Notes under the pieces: generated by a model | Database searches by the model: none | Seen by the model: only the letters and a program-made list of their open reading frames with translations | What the model was told of the DNA's origin: nothing | Program-made: the position numbers and the translations under genes | In this document: positions 40,767 through 51,005 of the stretch, piece after piece | How the letters are laid out: each line of letters begins with the position of its first letter | Position numbering within the stretch: position 1 is the first letter of the stretch | DNA from: Xanthobacteraceae bacterium | GTDB taxonomy: Bacteria > Pseudomonadota > Alphaproteobacteria > Rhizobiales > Xanthobacteraceae | Direction: 5' to 3' | Assembly (NCBI GenBank): GCA_022844485.1 | Contig: JALHLQ010000005.1 | Location: forward strand, 62,001-126,000 | DNA length: 64,000 nucleotides

Positions 40767-41845
40767 TGGTCCTGATCCGCAAGCAGAGCGGCCTGATGCT
40801 CGGTGATCAGCGCGTCGACGATCTCGCCTAGCGCCTCGCCTTCGAGCACCTGCGGCAATTTGTAAAGCGTGAGATTGATCCGGTGATCGGTCACGCGACC
40901 TTGGGGAAAATTGTAGGTGCGGATGCGCTCGGAGCGATCGCCGGTGCCGACCTGTCCGCGCCGCTCTGCGGCGCGCGCGGAATCGCGCCGCCGCTGCTCG
41001 GCATCGTAAAGCCTTGCCCGCAAGATCGCCATCGCCTTGGCGCGGTTGCGATGCTGAGAACGGTCCTCCTGCACGACCACGGCGATGCCGCTCGGCAGAT
41101 GCGTGATGCGGACGGCCGATTCCGTCTTGTTCACATGCTGCCCGCCGGCGCCGCCGGCGCGCATGGTGTCGATCTTGAGCTCGGCTTCGTTGATCGTCAC
41201 ATCCACATCTTCCGGCTCGGGCAAAACGGCGACGGTCGCCGTCGACGTGTGGATGCGGCCCGACGCCTCGGTCGCCGGCACGCGCTGGACGCGATGCACG
41301 CCCGACTCGTATTTCAGCCTGGCAAAGGCGCCGCGGCCGCGAATTTCCGCGATGATCTCCTTGAACCCGCCCATGGTTCCTTCGTTGGCGGAGACGAGCT
41401 CCACGCTCCAGCCCTGCAGGGCCGCATAGCGTTCATACATGCGGAACAGGTTCCCGGCGAAGAGCGAGGCCTCGTCGCCGCCGGTCCCGGCACGAATCTC
41501 GAGAATGACGTTGCGCTCGTCCATCGCATCCTTGGGAATGAGCGCAAGGCGGATGTCGCGCGCGAGCGCGGAGCGGCGCTGGTCGATGGCCGGCCGCTCC
41601 GCCTCGGCCAGCGCCCGCATCTCCGGGTCGATCGCAGGGTCGGACAGCAATGCATCGATGCCGGCGAGCTCGGCCTCCGTCGCATGGTAGGTTTTCACGG
41701 CCTCAACGAGCGGGCCAAGCTCGGCGAATTCGCGCGAGAGCTTGACATAGCTGTCGCGGTCGGGGCCGGAGGCGAGCGCCTTCTCGACCGCCGCATGGCG
41801 AGCGATCAAGGCGTTGAGCTTCGTTGCGGGCAGCGGCGAGGTCAT
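40763..41845 (-). CDS. prfA: Peptide chain release factor 1
   Basis: This 360-aa factor ends translation at UAA and UAG. It has the RF1 codon-recognition region ([12 protein letters not shown], corresponding to the PxT loop) and the GGQ catalytic motif at residues 234-236 ([11 protein letters not shown]). The frame extends upstream, but ATG at 41845 is the standard start, 1 bp after the ptsP stop. Operon order is ptsP-prfA-prmC. Confidence 0.96.
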   Translation of the reverse strand: MTSPLPATKLNALIARHAAVEKALASGPDRDSYVKLSREFAELGPLVEAVKTYHATEAELAGIDALLSDPAIDPEMRALAEAERPAIDQRRSALARDIRLALIPKDAMDERNVILEIRAGTGGDEASLFAGNLFRMYERYAALQGWSVELVSANEGTMGGFKEIIAEIRGRGAFARLKYESGVHRVQRVPATEASGRIHTSTATVAVLPEPEDVDVTINEAELKIDTMRAGGAGGQHVNKTESAVRITHLPSGIAVVVQEDRSQHRNRAKAMAILRARLYDAEQRRRDSARAAERRGQVGTGDRSERIRTYNFPQGRVTDHRINLTLYKLPQVLEGEALGEIVDALITEHQAALLADQDQ

Positions 41846-41846
41846 T

Positions 41847-44114
41847 TCAGAGCTGCACGCCTTGATCCGCCACAAAGTCGGCAAGCCGGCTGCGCAGTCC
41901 CGCGCAACCCATCGGGTGTTCGAGCAGGGGACTGAGGAAGCGGGCGACCCGTTGCGTGTCAACCTGCAGCAGCGCGGCCTTGACCGGGCCGATCGCCGAT
42001 GGGGTGACCGACATCATGCGGTAGCCGATCGCGGCCAAGGCGATCGCGCCCAGCGGATTGGACGCAAGCTCGCCGCACAGGGTGACCGGCTTGCCATGAG
42101 CCTTCGCGGTATCGACAATGGATTTCAGGGCGCGCAGCACGGGCGCGGAAATCGGGTCGAAGCGGTCGGAGACGCGCGTGTTGCCGCGATCGGCGGCAAA
42201 CATGAATTGCACGAGATCGTTCGAGCCGACCGAGAGGAAATCCACGCGCTCCGTCAACTCGTCGAGCTGAAAGAGCAGGGCCGGCACTTCCACCATGGTG
42301 CCGATGTGTACGCGCTCGGGCAGCGAATGGCCATGCCGCCGAAGATGCGTCAGCTCGCGCTCGACCACCGCCTTCGCCTGGTCGAATTCCTCCACCGAGG
42401 CGATCATCGGGAACATCATCCGCAGTTCGCGTCCGCCGGCGGCTTTCAGCAAGGCCCGCACCTGGCTGCGCAGGAGACCCGGCCGGTCGAGGCCAAGGCG
42501 GATGGCTCGCCATCCGAGCGCGGGGTTCTCCTCCTCGATGGCGCGCATGTAAGGCAGCACCTTGTCGCCGCCGATATCGAGCGTACGAAAGGTCACGGGG
42601 CGGTCCCCGGCGGCATCGAGCACAGCGCGATAGAGCAAGAGCTGCTCGCTTGTGCGCGGAAAGGCCTGCGCCACCATGAACTGCAGCTCGGTGCGGAACA
42701 GGCCGATACCCGCCGCGCCGGTCTCCGCGATGTAGGGGAGATCGACCACGAGACCGGCGTTCAGCATCAGCTGAATGGCCTGGCCGTCCTTCGTGATGCA
42801 GGGCTTGTCGCGCAGCGCCTGATATTGCGCCTGGCGCCGCGCGCGCAGCCGCACGCGTTCGGCATAGGCGGCTTCGATGTCGGCAGGAGGGCGAACGTGG
42901 ACGTCGCCGGTCGATCCGTCGACGATGATCGCATCGCCCGGATCAACCATGCCGGTGGCGTTCTCGATCTGACCGATAGCCGCGATTCCCAGCGCACGCG
43001 CCACGATGGTGACATGCGACGTCGTCCCGCCTTCCTCGAGCACAAGGCCGCGCAAGCGCTTGCGGTCGTAGTCGAGGAGCGCCGCGGGGCCCATGGAGCG
43101 AGCGACCAGGATGGCATTTTCGGGCAATTGCTCTTTCGAAGGCGCGAGGTCCTGGCCGGTGAGCTGCCGCATCAGACGATGCGCGAGATCGTCGAGGTCG
43201 TGCAGACGCTCGCGCAAATAGGGATCGGTCTGACGCATCATGCGCGCACGGGTATCGGATTGCACGCGCTCGACGGCCGCCTCGGCGGTCAGGCCGGTCA
43301 GCACCGCTTCGTGCAGTTTATGACGCCAGCCGCGGTCATGCGCGAACATGCGATAGGCCTCGAGAACATCGCGGTGCTCGCCCGCGTCGCCCATCTCGCG
43401 GCTTTCCAGCAGAACATCGAGATCGGCGCGCAGCATTTCCACGGCCTCGTCGAGCCGCTTCAGTTCGTTGTGCACGTCGTCGGCGATGAAATTGGTCACC
43501 ACGATGCGCGGCTCGTGCAGCACCACATGGCCGAGGCCGATTCCATCGGAGAGAGCCAAGCCGGTCAGATGCAAGGTCCGCCGGACCGCAGGCTCGGCAC
43601 CAGGCTTGGCGATCGCCGACAACTCGCCGGAGGCGATCATCTCGGCGAGCACCATGGCCGCCGTCTGCAGCGCCTCCTCTTCCTCTTCCGAGTAGGTGCG
43701 GTGCGCCCGATTCTGCACCACGAGCACGCCGAGCGTGTTGCCCGCCCGCAAAATCGGGACGCCAAGGAAGGAATGATAGATCTCCTCGCCCGTTTCCGGA
43801 CGATACGAGAATTTCGGATGCGACTGCGCGTTCGAGAGGTTGATCGGGTTCGCCTCCTTGGCGACGTGGCCGACCAGGCCTTCGCCCGAGCGCATCACGG
43901 TCTGGTGGACGGCTTGCGGGTTCAGACCTTCCGTGGCGTAGAGTTCGAGGGTGCCGTCGACGCGCAGGACATAGAGCGAGCACACTTCCGCGACCATGTT
44001 CGCGGCGATCAGCACCACGATCTTGTCGAGGCGCTGCTGCGCGCTCACCGGCTCCGCCATCACTTCGCGAAGCCGGCGCAACAGCACGCGGGGGCCGCCT
44101 AGCGCGCCTCGCAT
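41847..44114 (-). CDS. ptsP: Nitrogen-type phosphoenolpyruvate-protein phosphotransferase (EI-Ntr)
   Basis: This 755-aa protein starts the regulatory PTS-Ntr phosphorelay (EI-Ntr to NPr to EIIA-Ntr). An N-terminal GAF domain (about residues 25-165) probably senses glutamine. The HPr-binding/phosphohistidine domain has its active His 367 in GGTTSHVTI. The PEP-binding barrel includes FRTELQFM and LCGELASNP. Length and order match rhizobial PtsP. Confidence 0.95.
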   Translation of the reverse strand: MRGALGGPRVLLRRLREVMAEPVSAQQRLDKIVVLIAANMVAEVCSLYVLRVDGTLELYATEGLNPQAVHQTVMRSGEGLVGHVAKEANPINLSNAQSHPKFSYRPETGEEIYHSFLGVPILRAGNTLGVLVVQNRAHRTYSEEEEEALQTAAMVLAEMIASGELSAIAKPGAEPAVRRTLHLTGLALSDGIGLGHVVLHEPRIVVTNFIADDVHNELKRLDEAVEMLRADLDVLLESREMGDAGEHRDVLEAYRMFAHDRGWRHKLHEAVLTGLTAEAAVERVQSDTRARMMRQTDPYLRERLHDLDDLAHRLMRQLTGQDLAPSKEQLPENAILVARSMGPAALLDYDRKRLRGLVLEEGGTTSHVTIVARALGIAAIGQIENATGMVDPGDAIIVDGSTGDVHVRPPADIEAAYAERVRLRARRQAQYQALRDKPCITKDGQAIQLMLNAGLVVDLPYIAETGAAGIGLFRTELQFMVAQAFPRTSEQLLLYRAVLDAAGDRPVTFRTLDIGGDKVLPYMRAIEEENPALGWRAIRLGLDRPGLLRSQVRALLKAAGGRELRMMFPMIASVEEFDQAKAVVERELTHLRRHGHSLPERVHIGTMVEVPALLFQLDELTERVDFLSVGSNDLVQFMFAADRGNTRVSDRFDPISAPVLRALKSIVDTAKAHGKPVTLCGELASNPLGAIALAAIGYRMMSVTPSAIGPVKAALLQVDTQRVARFLSPLLEHPMGCAGLRSRLADFVADQGVQL

Positions 44115-44345
44115 CAGGTTGCAGTCCTTCCAACAGTGATCGCCCGGGCCGAGAGCGCCGCATCCCGGCCAAGGCCATGTTCCAACCCTACTGGGGCAGC
44201 CAGCCGAAGGGAGGGCACGCTCCGATCAGCAGCAGCGTGGGCGCAAGCGCCGGTCGCGTTCACCTCGACCAATCTCACCTTGCGGCGACCCGTTAGCGCC
44301 GTATAGCCAATGCGCCGCATGGGGGGCAAGTTGCACGCGCGCCGC

Positions 44346-45380
44346 TCACCAGGAATAGGTGGCGGCGATCCGGCCAAGGGCGGTGCGAAAGCGGTCCGTT
44401 TCGATCAGCCGGGCGTAAAGGTCGCGAATGCTGGCCTCGGCCGGCAGATCGAGCGACGCCGCCCAATCAGGCGGCGGTTCGGTTTCAAAGAGGCGATGAT
44501 AGGCGGCCTCTGCATCGCTCTGCGTCGCCGGCCGGTCGAGCTGTGCGGGTGCGAAGTCCAGGGTCAGGAAATCGAGCAGGTGCCGGGCTTCGAGAAGAGG
44601 CAGGCGAATCATCGCCGCGCGCGCCAGCAGCTCGGCGAGCCGGCGGTCAGGATGCGCGTCATCCTCCAGGGCCGGGCGGAGAAGCCCGATCTGCCTGACG
44701 CCAGGATAGTCGTTCGGCGCGCCCTCGAAGCAATCGGCGAGCTGACGCGCCTCATTGGCGACGTAGTAGCGATTGAGCGTGTCGAACCAGACAAAACCAT
44801 AGTCGTTCTTCTGCAGGATCGGCTCCCAGTCGGCCCAGGCGGGCGTCATAGTGTAGGGCGCAAGCGCTTCGATGACGACGACACGGGGCCGGAAGCGGGT
44901 CCAGTCGCCGCCGAGGAGCACGTCTTTTTCCGCGCCCTCGACATCGATCTTCAGGAAGTCGATGGCTTGCGGCGCATGCGCCTCGCATAGATGCCGCAAG
45001 GTCGTCACCGGACGCGTGAGCGGCTTTGACTTCTTTCCGAACTCTTCATCCGCGCTCCTGGCGTGGCCTTCGATCATGGTCGAAAGACCGTGAAATTCGT
45101 CGACGAGGAAGAAGGTGGCTTCGCCCGGGGCGGCGCCGGCCAGCTCTTCGGCGACGATGTCGCGGGGCCGCACCGCTCGCGTCAGGCGCGCGAGGTCGGG
45201 ATTGGGCTCGACCAGAATGCCGCGCCAGCCGTGCAGGTAGAAGCGGAAGGAAACGTTGTCGACAACGGGATGACCCGATCCGACGTCGATGTAGAACCCG
45301 TCCGTCTTGTCGCCGAAGCAGCGCGCGAGGTGGAGATCCTCGAATCGCTGGGCGTAGGAAATGGCGCGCGCGGGGGACAT
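44346..45380 (-). CDS. FkbM-family methyltransferase with C-terminal extension
   Basis: This 344-aa protein has an FkbM methyltransferase domain in residues about 25-215 (YIDVGSGHPVVDNVS as the SAM motif, FLKIDVEGAEKDVLLGG as the family signature). A roughly 130-residue C-terminal region has no family I recognise and ends with LIETDRFRTALGRIAATYSW. FkbM enzymes usually O-methylate sugars or polyketides. A second FkbM gene lies at 58518. Confidence 0.83.
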   Translation of the reverse strand: MSPARAISYAQRFEDLHLARCFGDKTDGFYIDVGSGHPVVDNVSFRFYLHGWRGILVEPNPDLARLTRAVRPRDIVAEELAGAAPGEATFFLVDEFHGLSTMIEGHARSADEEFGKKSKPLTRPVTTLRHLCEAHAPQAIDFLKIDVEGAEKDVLLGGDWTRFRPRVVVIEALAPYTMTPAWADWEPILQKNDYGFVWFDTLNRYYVANEARQLADCFEGAPNDYPGVRQIGLLRPALEDDAHPDRRLAELLARAAMIRLPLLEARHLLDFLTLDFAPAQLDRPATQSDAEAAYHRLFETEPPPDWAASLDLPAEASIRDLYARLIETDRFRTALGRIAATYSW

Positions 45381-45407
45381 GGCCTGCTATCGCACCGGCA
45401 CCGCCAT

Positions 45408-46670
45408 TTAGCTATGGCGCACAGTGTCCAGGTCGTAGAGCGAATGCAGGGTGCGCACGGCAAGTTCCGTATAGGCGGCATCGATCAGCACCGAAAACTT
45501 GATCTCGGAGGTGGTGATGGCGCGAATATTGATGCCGCGCTCGGCCAGCGCCCGAAAGGCCTTGGCGGCGACCCCGGCATGGCTGCGCATGCCGATGCCG
45601 ATGACGGAGACTTTGGCGATGTCATTGGCGCCGTCGAGCCGCTCGTAGCCGATCTTGTCCTTGGCTTTGGCGAGCACGCCCGTCGCCCGGTCATAATCGG
45701 CTGCCGGGACGGTGAACGTGAGATCGGTCGTCGCGCCGTCCGCGGAGACGTTCTGCACGATCATATCGACGTTGATGTTGGCTTCCGCGAGCGGGCCGAA
45801 AATGGCCGCGGCCACGCCCGGTTTGTCCTGCACGCGGCGGATCGAGATCTGCGCCTCGTCTTTCGAGAAGGCGATACCGGTGACGACCTGCTGCTCCACG
45901 ATGTCCTCCTCGTTGCAGATGAGGGTGCCTGGCGGGGTGCCGTGCGGATCAATGTCCTCCGGCCTGTCAAAACTCGAACGCACGAAAATACGGACATTGT
46001 GCACCATGCCGAGCTCGACCGAGCGCACCTGCATCACCTTGGCGCCGAGCGAGGCGTATTCCAGCATTTCCTCGAACGCGATCTTCTCGAGCCGCCTCGC
46101 CCGCGGGACGACACGCGGGTCGGATGTATAGATGCCGTCCACATCGGTATAGATGTCGCAGCGGTCGGCCTGAATGGCCGCGGCGACGGCCACCGCCGAG
46201 GTATCGGAGCCGCCGCGCCCCAAGGTCGTGATGCGGTTCGTGTCCTTGTGCACGCCCTGGAAGCCGGCGATGACGGCGACCTCGCGATCCTGGCGGAACC
46301 GCTCGATCAAGGCCTTGCCGTTGATGTCGAGGATGCGGGCGCTGCCATGGGCGTCGGAGGTGTGAACGGGAAGCTGCCAGCCTTGCCAGGAGCGCGCGTT
46401 GACTCCCATGGCCTGGAGACAAATGGCCAACAGCCCGGAGGTGACCTGCTCCCCCGACGCCACCACGGCATCGTACTCGTCGGCATCGTAGACGGCGGAG
46501 GCCTCGCGGCACCAGGCCACGAGTTCGTTGGTTTTTCCCGCCATGGCGGAAACGATCACGGCCACTTCATGCCCCGCGCCAACCTCGCGCTTGACGTGGC
46601 GGGCGACATTGCGAATGCGCTCGATATCGGCGACGGAGGTGCCGCCGAATTTCATCACCAGGCGGGCCAT
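45408..46670 (-). CDS. lysC: Aspartate kinase
   Basis: This 420-aa enzyme phosphorylates aspartate in the first step of Lys, Met, Thr and diaminopimelate synthesis. It opens MARLVMKFGGTSVADIERI, has the kinase block TTLGRGGSDTSAVA, and carries two C-terminal ACT domains (GIAFSKDEAQISIRRV; VIGIGMRSHAGVAAKAF) expected to bind Lys/Thr. The frame continues far upstream only as an antisense shadow of ubiG. Confidence 0.96.
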   Translation of the reverse strand: MARLVMKFGGTSVADIERIRNVARHVKREVGAGHEVAVIVSAMAGKTNELVAWCREASAVYDADEYDAVVASGEQVTSGLLAICLQAMGVNARSWQGWQLPVHTSDAHGSARILDINGKALIERFRQDREVAVIAGFQGVHKDTNRITTLGRGGSDTSAVAVAAAIQADRCDIYTDVDGIYTSDPRVVPRARRLEKIAFEEMLEYASLGAKVMQVRSVELGMVHNVRIFVRSSFDRPEDIDPHGTPPGTLICNEEDIVEQQVVTGIAFSKDEAQISIRRVQDKPGVAAAIFGPLAEANINVDMIVQNVSADGATTDLTFTVPAADYDRATGVLAKAKDKIGYERLDGANDIAKVSVIGIGMRSHAGVAAKAFRALAERGINIRAITTSEIKFSVLIDAAYTELAVRTLHSLYDLDTVRHS

Positions 46671-46787
46671 GGATTTGGGTGGTCGTCCTCGGTTGCCGCT
46701 GCGAGATTTGGGCGCGCGGGCCTGCGAAAAGGCGCGTATACATACCGGCGGGCTTGCCGCCCCGCAACCTGAACTCTCGAGGGCAGA

Positions 46788-47546
46788 ATGGGTGCTGACC
46801 GGGCAAGAGCTTCGGTAACCACGGTCGACGAGGCGGAAGTCGAACGGTTTTCGCGCCTGGCCGAGGAATGGTGGAATCCGCGCGGCAAGATGGCCGTGCT
46901 CCACAAGTTCAATCCGGTCCGCCTCGCCTATATCCGGGACGCCGCATGCCAAACCTTCGGACGCAATCCCAAGGAGCTGGATTGCCTCTCCGGCCTGCGC
47001 CTCCTCGATATCGGCTGCGGGGCGGGGCTTCTCTCCGAACCCCTGGCGCGGCTCGGGGCCGAGGTGGTCGGAGCCGATCCGGCCACGACGAATATCGATG
47101 TCGCCAGGCTGCATGCGGCCGAAAGCGGCGTCGTCGTCGACTATCGCAACACGACCGCCGAAGCGCTCGCCGATGCGGGCGAGCGTTTCGACATCGTGCT
47201 CGCCATGGAAGTGGTCGAGCATGTGGCGGACCTGGCGCTGTTCGTGCGCCGGTGCGGCGAGATGGTGAAGCCGGGCGGCCTCATGATCGCCGCAACGCTC
47301 AACCGCACGCTGAAAAGCTTTGCGCTGGCGATCGTGGGCGCGGAATATGTGCTCGGGTGGCTGCCGCGCGGCACGCACCGGTGGGACAAGTTCGTCACGC
47401 CGAACGAACTGGAAGCCGCGCTCGAGCGCGCGGGCCTGCGCGCAACTGACGGTGCCGGGGTCGCCTACAATTTCTTCCGTGACGCCTGGGAGCTCTCGCC
47501 GGACATGGACGTGAACTACATGATGATCGCCGAGAAGCCCCGGTAG
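46788..47546 (+). CDS. ubiG: Ubiquinone biosynthesis O-methyltransferase
   Basis: This 252-aa enzyme performs both O-methylations in ubiquinone synthesis. It has the UbiG opening ([19 protein letters not shown]), the SAM motif [17 protein letters not shown] and the late block [19 protein letters not shown] precedes the ATG. It is divergent from lysC, an arrangement I recall from rhizobia. Confidence 0.96.
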   Translation: MGADRARASVTTVDEAEVERFSRLAEEWWNPRGKMAVLHKFNPVRLAYIRDAACQTFGRNPKELDCLSGLRLLDIGCGAGLLSEPLARLGAEVVGADPATTNIDVARLHAAESGVVVDYRNTTAEALADAGERFDIVLAMEVVEHVADLALFVRRCGEMVKPGGLMIAATLNRTLKSFALAIVGAEYVLGWLPRGTHRWDKFVTPNELEAALERAGLRATDGAGVAYNFFRDAWELSPDMDVNYMMIAEKPR

Positions 47547-47560
47547 GCGCGACATCGCTC

Positions 47561-48454
47561 ATGGCGGATACGGGTCTCCTTTGGGCGGCGTTCACCATCG
47601 TCGCCGCTTTGTCGCAGACGATACGCAACGCGACGCAACGGGAACTGACCGCGAGCCTGGGTACCGCCGGCGCCACGCATGTGCGGTTCTTGTTCGGGTT
47701 TCCGTTCGCGGTCGTTTTCTTGGCGGGCGCCGCGGCGGCGACCGGTCATTCGCCGCCCTCGGCAGGTCTCGCGTTCTGGCCGTGGGTTGTGCTCGGCGCC
47801 TTGGCGCAAATCGCGGCGACCGCGCTCATGCTCGCGGCCATGCGCGAGCGCGCCTTCGTGGTGGCCACCGCGCTGATCAAGACCGAGCCGGTGCAGGTCG
47901 CGGTGTTCGGGCTGGTTTTCCTGGGCGAGGCGCCGACCTTGCCGATCGCGGCAGCCATCCTGATCGCAACGAGCGGGGTCGTGGTGATGTCGCTGCGGCC
48001 CGGCAAGGCGACGGAAACGCGGCCCGTGCTGCTTGGCCTTGCCGCCGGCGGACTGTTCGCCCTGTCCGCCGTCGGCTACCGGGGCGCGATTTTGAGCCTC
48101 GGCCATCCGAGTTTCGTCATGGCCGCGACATTCACGCTTGCGGTCGGGCTGGCAATCCAGGCGGGGCTGCTCTCGCTCTATTTGGCGCTTGCCGATCGCG
48201 CCGTGCTGGTCGCGATCCTGCGCGCGTGGCGGCCTTCTGTTTTCGCAGGCTTCATGGGCGCACTCGCGTCGCAATTCTGGTTCCTCGCCTTCGCGCTGAC
48301 GACGGCCGCCAATGTGCGCACGCTCGCGCTCGTCGAAGTTCTGTTCGCGCAGGCCATCGCCTATATCACTTTCGGGCAGCGGATCACGGGCCGGGAAGCC
48401 GGCGGCGTCGCGCTCGTGGTTTTGGGTGTCGCCCTGCTGCTCTGGGCGAATTAA
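47561..48454 (+). CDS. EamA/DMT-family transporter
   Basis: This 297-aa membrane protein has about ten hydrophobic helices in two repeats; a typical block is THVRFLFGFPFAVVFL. It starts 14 bp after ubiG and may be co-transcribed. It overlaps the convergent DUF1178 gene by 4 bp. Substrate unknown. Confidence 0.88.
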   Translation: MADTGLLWAAFTIVAALSQTIRNATQRELTASLGTAGATHVRFLFGFPFAVVFLAGAAAATGHSPPSAGLAFWPWVVLGALAQIAATALMLAAMRERAFVVATALIKTEPVQVAVFGLVFLGEAPTLPIAAAILIATSGVVVMSLRPGKATETRPVLLGLAAGGLFALSAVGYRGAILSLGHPSFVMAATFTLAVGLAIQAGLLSLYLALADRAVLVAILRAWRPSVFAGFMGALASQFWFLAFALTTAANVRTLALVEVLFAQAIAYITFGQRITGREAGGVALVVLGVALLLWAN

Positions 48455-48939
48455 TTCCGGTCTTCCGGAAGGATGGGCAAGGGGTGGAATTCGACCCCGT
48501 CCTCGGCCAGCGATTTGGCTTCTTCCACGGAGGCCTCGCCGTAGATCGAGCGGCGGTCGATCTCGCCGTGATGCATCTTGCGCGCCTCCTCGGGAAATCT
48601 TGGGCCGACATAGTCGGCGTTCTTGACGAGGTGATCGCGCAGTTCTTTCAGCTTCGTGCGGAGCTCGCGCTCTTGCGCCGACACCATCGCAATCGGCGTG
48701 TTGTCGTCGGGCGGGGTCTCTGGAGCAGGCGTCTGCGGCGCCTCATTCCGGAGCGCGCCGGATCCTCGCTTGTCGCCGCGCTTGAGCGCGGGTGCCATGA
48801 CCGCTTTCTCGACCTTGGACGAACCGCAGTTCGGGCATTCGATGAGCTTGCGCTTGCGCTGGCCTTCATAAGCCGAGGAGTCCGCAAACCAGCTCTCGAA
48901 CCCGTGTCCCCTCTCGCATCGGAGCGCGTAGCGAATCAC
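48451..48939 (-). CDS. DUF1178-family protein
   Basis: This 162-aa protein starts at GTG 48939 (GAGGAG seven bases upstream) as MIRYALRCERGHGFESWFADS. A zinc-ribbon-like pair of cysteines (CPNCGSSKVEK) and the upstream CERGH suggest metal binding. The function of the family is not known. Its start overlaps the stop of the nit2 gene by 4 bp (GTGA). Confidence 0.9.
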   Translation of the reverse strand: MIRYALRCERGHGFESWFADSSAYEGQRKRKLIECPNCGSSKVEKAVMAPALKRGDKRGSGALRNEAPQTPAPETPPDDNTPIAMVSAQERELRTKLKELRDHLVKNADYVGPRFPEEARKMHHGEIDRRSIYGEASVEEAKSLAEDGVEFHPLPILPEDRN

Positions 48940-49826
48940 GGCTCGCTCCTCACAAGATGCAGGTGCGCGGGTTCGGCCATCGGCTCGATCATCTCGAAGC
49001 GGCGGCCGTGCTGCAGCGAGGGAATGCGCGCGCGAGCCTTCGTCACCGCGGCCGGGTCGATATCGGCGAAAATCAATCCCGGCTCCGTGCCCCCTTCGGC
49101 GATCACGCCGCCCCACGGATCGACAACGATCGAATGGCCGTAGGTCTCGCGGCCGTTCTCGTGCCTGCCGCCTTGCGCCGCCGCGAACACGAAACACCCG
49201 GTTTCGATCGCGCGCGCGCGCGTGAGCACGTGCCAGTGCGCCTCGCCGGTTTGGCGCGTGAAAGCGGAGGGGATCGCAAGAAACGTGGACCCCGCCTCGG
49301 CGAGCGCGCGATAGAGCGCGGGAAAACGAAGATCGTAACAGATGCTCAGCCCCAACCGGCCCCATGGCAGGTCGGCGAAAACAGCCAGCTCGCCGGGACG
49401 AAAGTTGCGCGACTCGCGGTAGCTCTCGCCGTCCGCAAGATCGACGTCGAACATGTGGATCTTGTCGTAACGCGCCGCGATCAAGCCATGCGGCCCGATC
49501 AGGAACGAACGGTTCGCCGCCTTCTCGGGCGAGACTTTGACGGCCAGCGAGCCGACATGGACATAGATGCCGAGCGCGCGGGCAAGATCGCGGAAGGCGG
49601 CGAGCGAGGCGTCCTCCTCTTCAGCGGCGACCGCGCCGAACAGGCGCCCACGGTCCACTTCCATCAGGTTGGTCATTTCCGGGGTCAGCACGTAATCGGC
49701 GCCGCCCTCCTTGGCTTCGCGGATGAGCCGGGCGGCGTCGTCGCGGTTCTGCGCGGGATTCCGTCCCGACCTCATCTGGATCAGCGCGACGCGGAACGTG
49801 GAGGCGTTGCCTGTTGCTGCGGTCAT
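48936..49826 (-). CDS. Nit2-type carbon-nitrogen hydrolase (omega-amidase)
   Basis: This 296-aa nitrilase-superfamily enzyme has the catalytic triad Glu 50 (LTPEMTN), Lys 122 (YDKIHMFDVDL) and Cys 163 (LSICYDLRFP). Nit1/Nit2 proteins hydrolyse omega-amides or deaminated glutathione. Its ATG overlaps the grxC stop by 4 bp, which links it to glutathione biology. Confidence 0.93.
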   Translation of the reverse strand: MTAATGNASTFRVALIQMRSGRNPAQNRDDAARLIREAKEGGADYVLTPEMTNLMEVDRGRLFGAVAAEEEDASLAAFRDLARALGIYVHVGSLAVKVSPEKAANRSFLIGPHGLIAARYDKIHMFDVDLADGESYRESRNFRPGELAVFADLPWGRLGLSICYDLRFPALYRALAEAGSTFLAIPSAFTRQTGEAHWHVLTRARAIETGCFVFAAAQGGRHENGRETYGHSIVVDPWGGVIAEGGTEPGLIFADIDPAAVTKARARIPSLQHGRRFEMIEPMAEPAHLHLVRSEP

Positions 49827-50092
49827 CCGGCGCCGGTCCGATCCAGCAGACGATCGAGCTGTCCCGCCCCGTCGAGTTCATACAGATCGTCACAGCCGCC
49901 GATATGCGTGTTCCCGATGAAGATTTGCGGCACCGTATGCCCGCCATTCGCGCGACGCGTCATCTCGGCTCGGCGTTCGCCATTGCCGGTCACGTCGATC
50001 TCGGTAAAGGAAACGCCTTTTTGGTTAAGCAAGTCCTTCGCGGCATGGCAATAAGGACAATATCGCGTGGTGTAGATCTCGACCGGCGGCAT
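49823..50092 (-). CDS. grxC: Glutaredoxin 3
   Basis: This 89-aa dithiol glutaredoxin has the CPYC active site at residues 12-15 and the glutathione-binding segments TVPQIFIG and GGCDDLYEL. The ATG at 50092 is chosen over an upstream one for normal length. Four genes (comF, grxC, nit2, DUF1178) lie in tight order on this strand. Confidence 0.95.
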   Translation of the reverse strand: MPPVEIYTTRYCPYCHAAKDLLNQKGVSFTEIDVTGNGERRAEMTRRANGGHTVPQIFIGNTHIGGCDDLYELDGAGQLDRLLDRTGAG

Positions 50093-50116
50093 GGCGGATA
50101 GGGTCCTGACCCGCAA

Positions 50117-50899
50117 TTATATGGGAGCGCCGCCGGCCTCAACAACCCTCGCGAACACCAGCACATCCACATCGGCCGCTTCCGCGCGCAGAAGGGCGCG
50201 GGCACAGGCATCGACGGTCGCCCCGGATGTGAGCACGTCATCGACCAGCACCAGGCGGCGGCCGCGGACCTCCGCACGTTTGTCGGGCGGCACCCGAAAG
50301 GCGCCCTGCACGTTCCGCTCGCGTTCCGATCGCGAGAGCCCCACTTGCTGCGGCGTCGATCGGGTGCGTTCGAGTACGTCGTGCAGCACAGGCGCGCTCA
50401 CGCATCCGCTGATCGCGCCGGCGAGCGCGGCCGATTGGTTGAAACGGCGAACCCAAAGCCGACGCCGATGAAGCGGCACCGGAACGAGCGCATCGGCGCG
50501 GTCGAACAGCTCCCGTCCGGCCCGCGCCATCCAGCGTCCGAGCGTCGGCGCGAGATCGAGCCGGTCGGCATATTTCAAGGCATGCACGAGGGTGCGGGCG
50601 ATGTCGTCGTAGCGGACGGCCGCCCGCGCGCGCCGATAGGCGGGAGGATCGGCAATGGCCCGCATGGACAAGACGCCCGGACCTGGATCGTAGACGAAAG
50701 GAATGCCCAGGCGCTCGCAAAACGGCGGGGCGATGAACGAGAGCTTGGACCAGCAGCCGGCGCACAAGCCGCCCTGGTCGTCCACCGGCACGCGGCAGGC
50801 CGGACACAGCGGCGGCAAGGCAAAATCGAGCGCAATCCGTCCCAGCCTGTAAAAGGCCCTCCGTGTACGCTCCGTCGCCGCGCCGCTCGCAAGCTGCAT
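50117..50899 (-). CDS. comF: ComF-family phosphoribosyltransferase
   Basis: This 260-aa protein has an N-terminal double-zinc-ribbon-like region (CPACRVPV, GLCAGCWS) and a C-terminal PRPP-binding loop LVLVDDVLTSGAT. ComF proteins are linked to DNA uptake or late competence in some bacteria; in alphaproteobacteria the role is unclear. Confidence 0.93.
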   Translation of the reverse strand: MQLASGAATERTRRAFYRLGRIALDFALPPLCPACRVPVDDQGGLCAGCWSKLSFIAPPFCERLGIPFVYDPGPGVLSMRAIADPPAYRRARAAVRYDDIARTLVHALKYADRLDLAPTLGRWMARAGRELFDRADALVPVPLHRRRLWVRRFNQSAALAGAISGCVSAPVLHDVLERTRSTPQQVGLSRSERERNVQGAFRVPPDKRAEVRGRRLVLVDDVLTSGATVDACARALLRAEAADVDVLVFARVVEAGGAPI

Positions 50900-51005
50900 C
50901 CAAAGACACTAGGTTTTGTCGCGCTCGTCCTCAACGCCGGGATCGTTCCGGCTTTGACGCCGGCGCATGGGCTGGGGATAACTGCGGATTGAAAGGTTTG
51001 TGAAC

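Noticed and set aside
46671-47555. N-terminal extension of the aspartate kinase frame
   Set aside because: It lies antisense to ubiG, and the kinase begins with its standard MARLVMKFGG at 46670.
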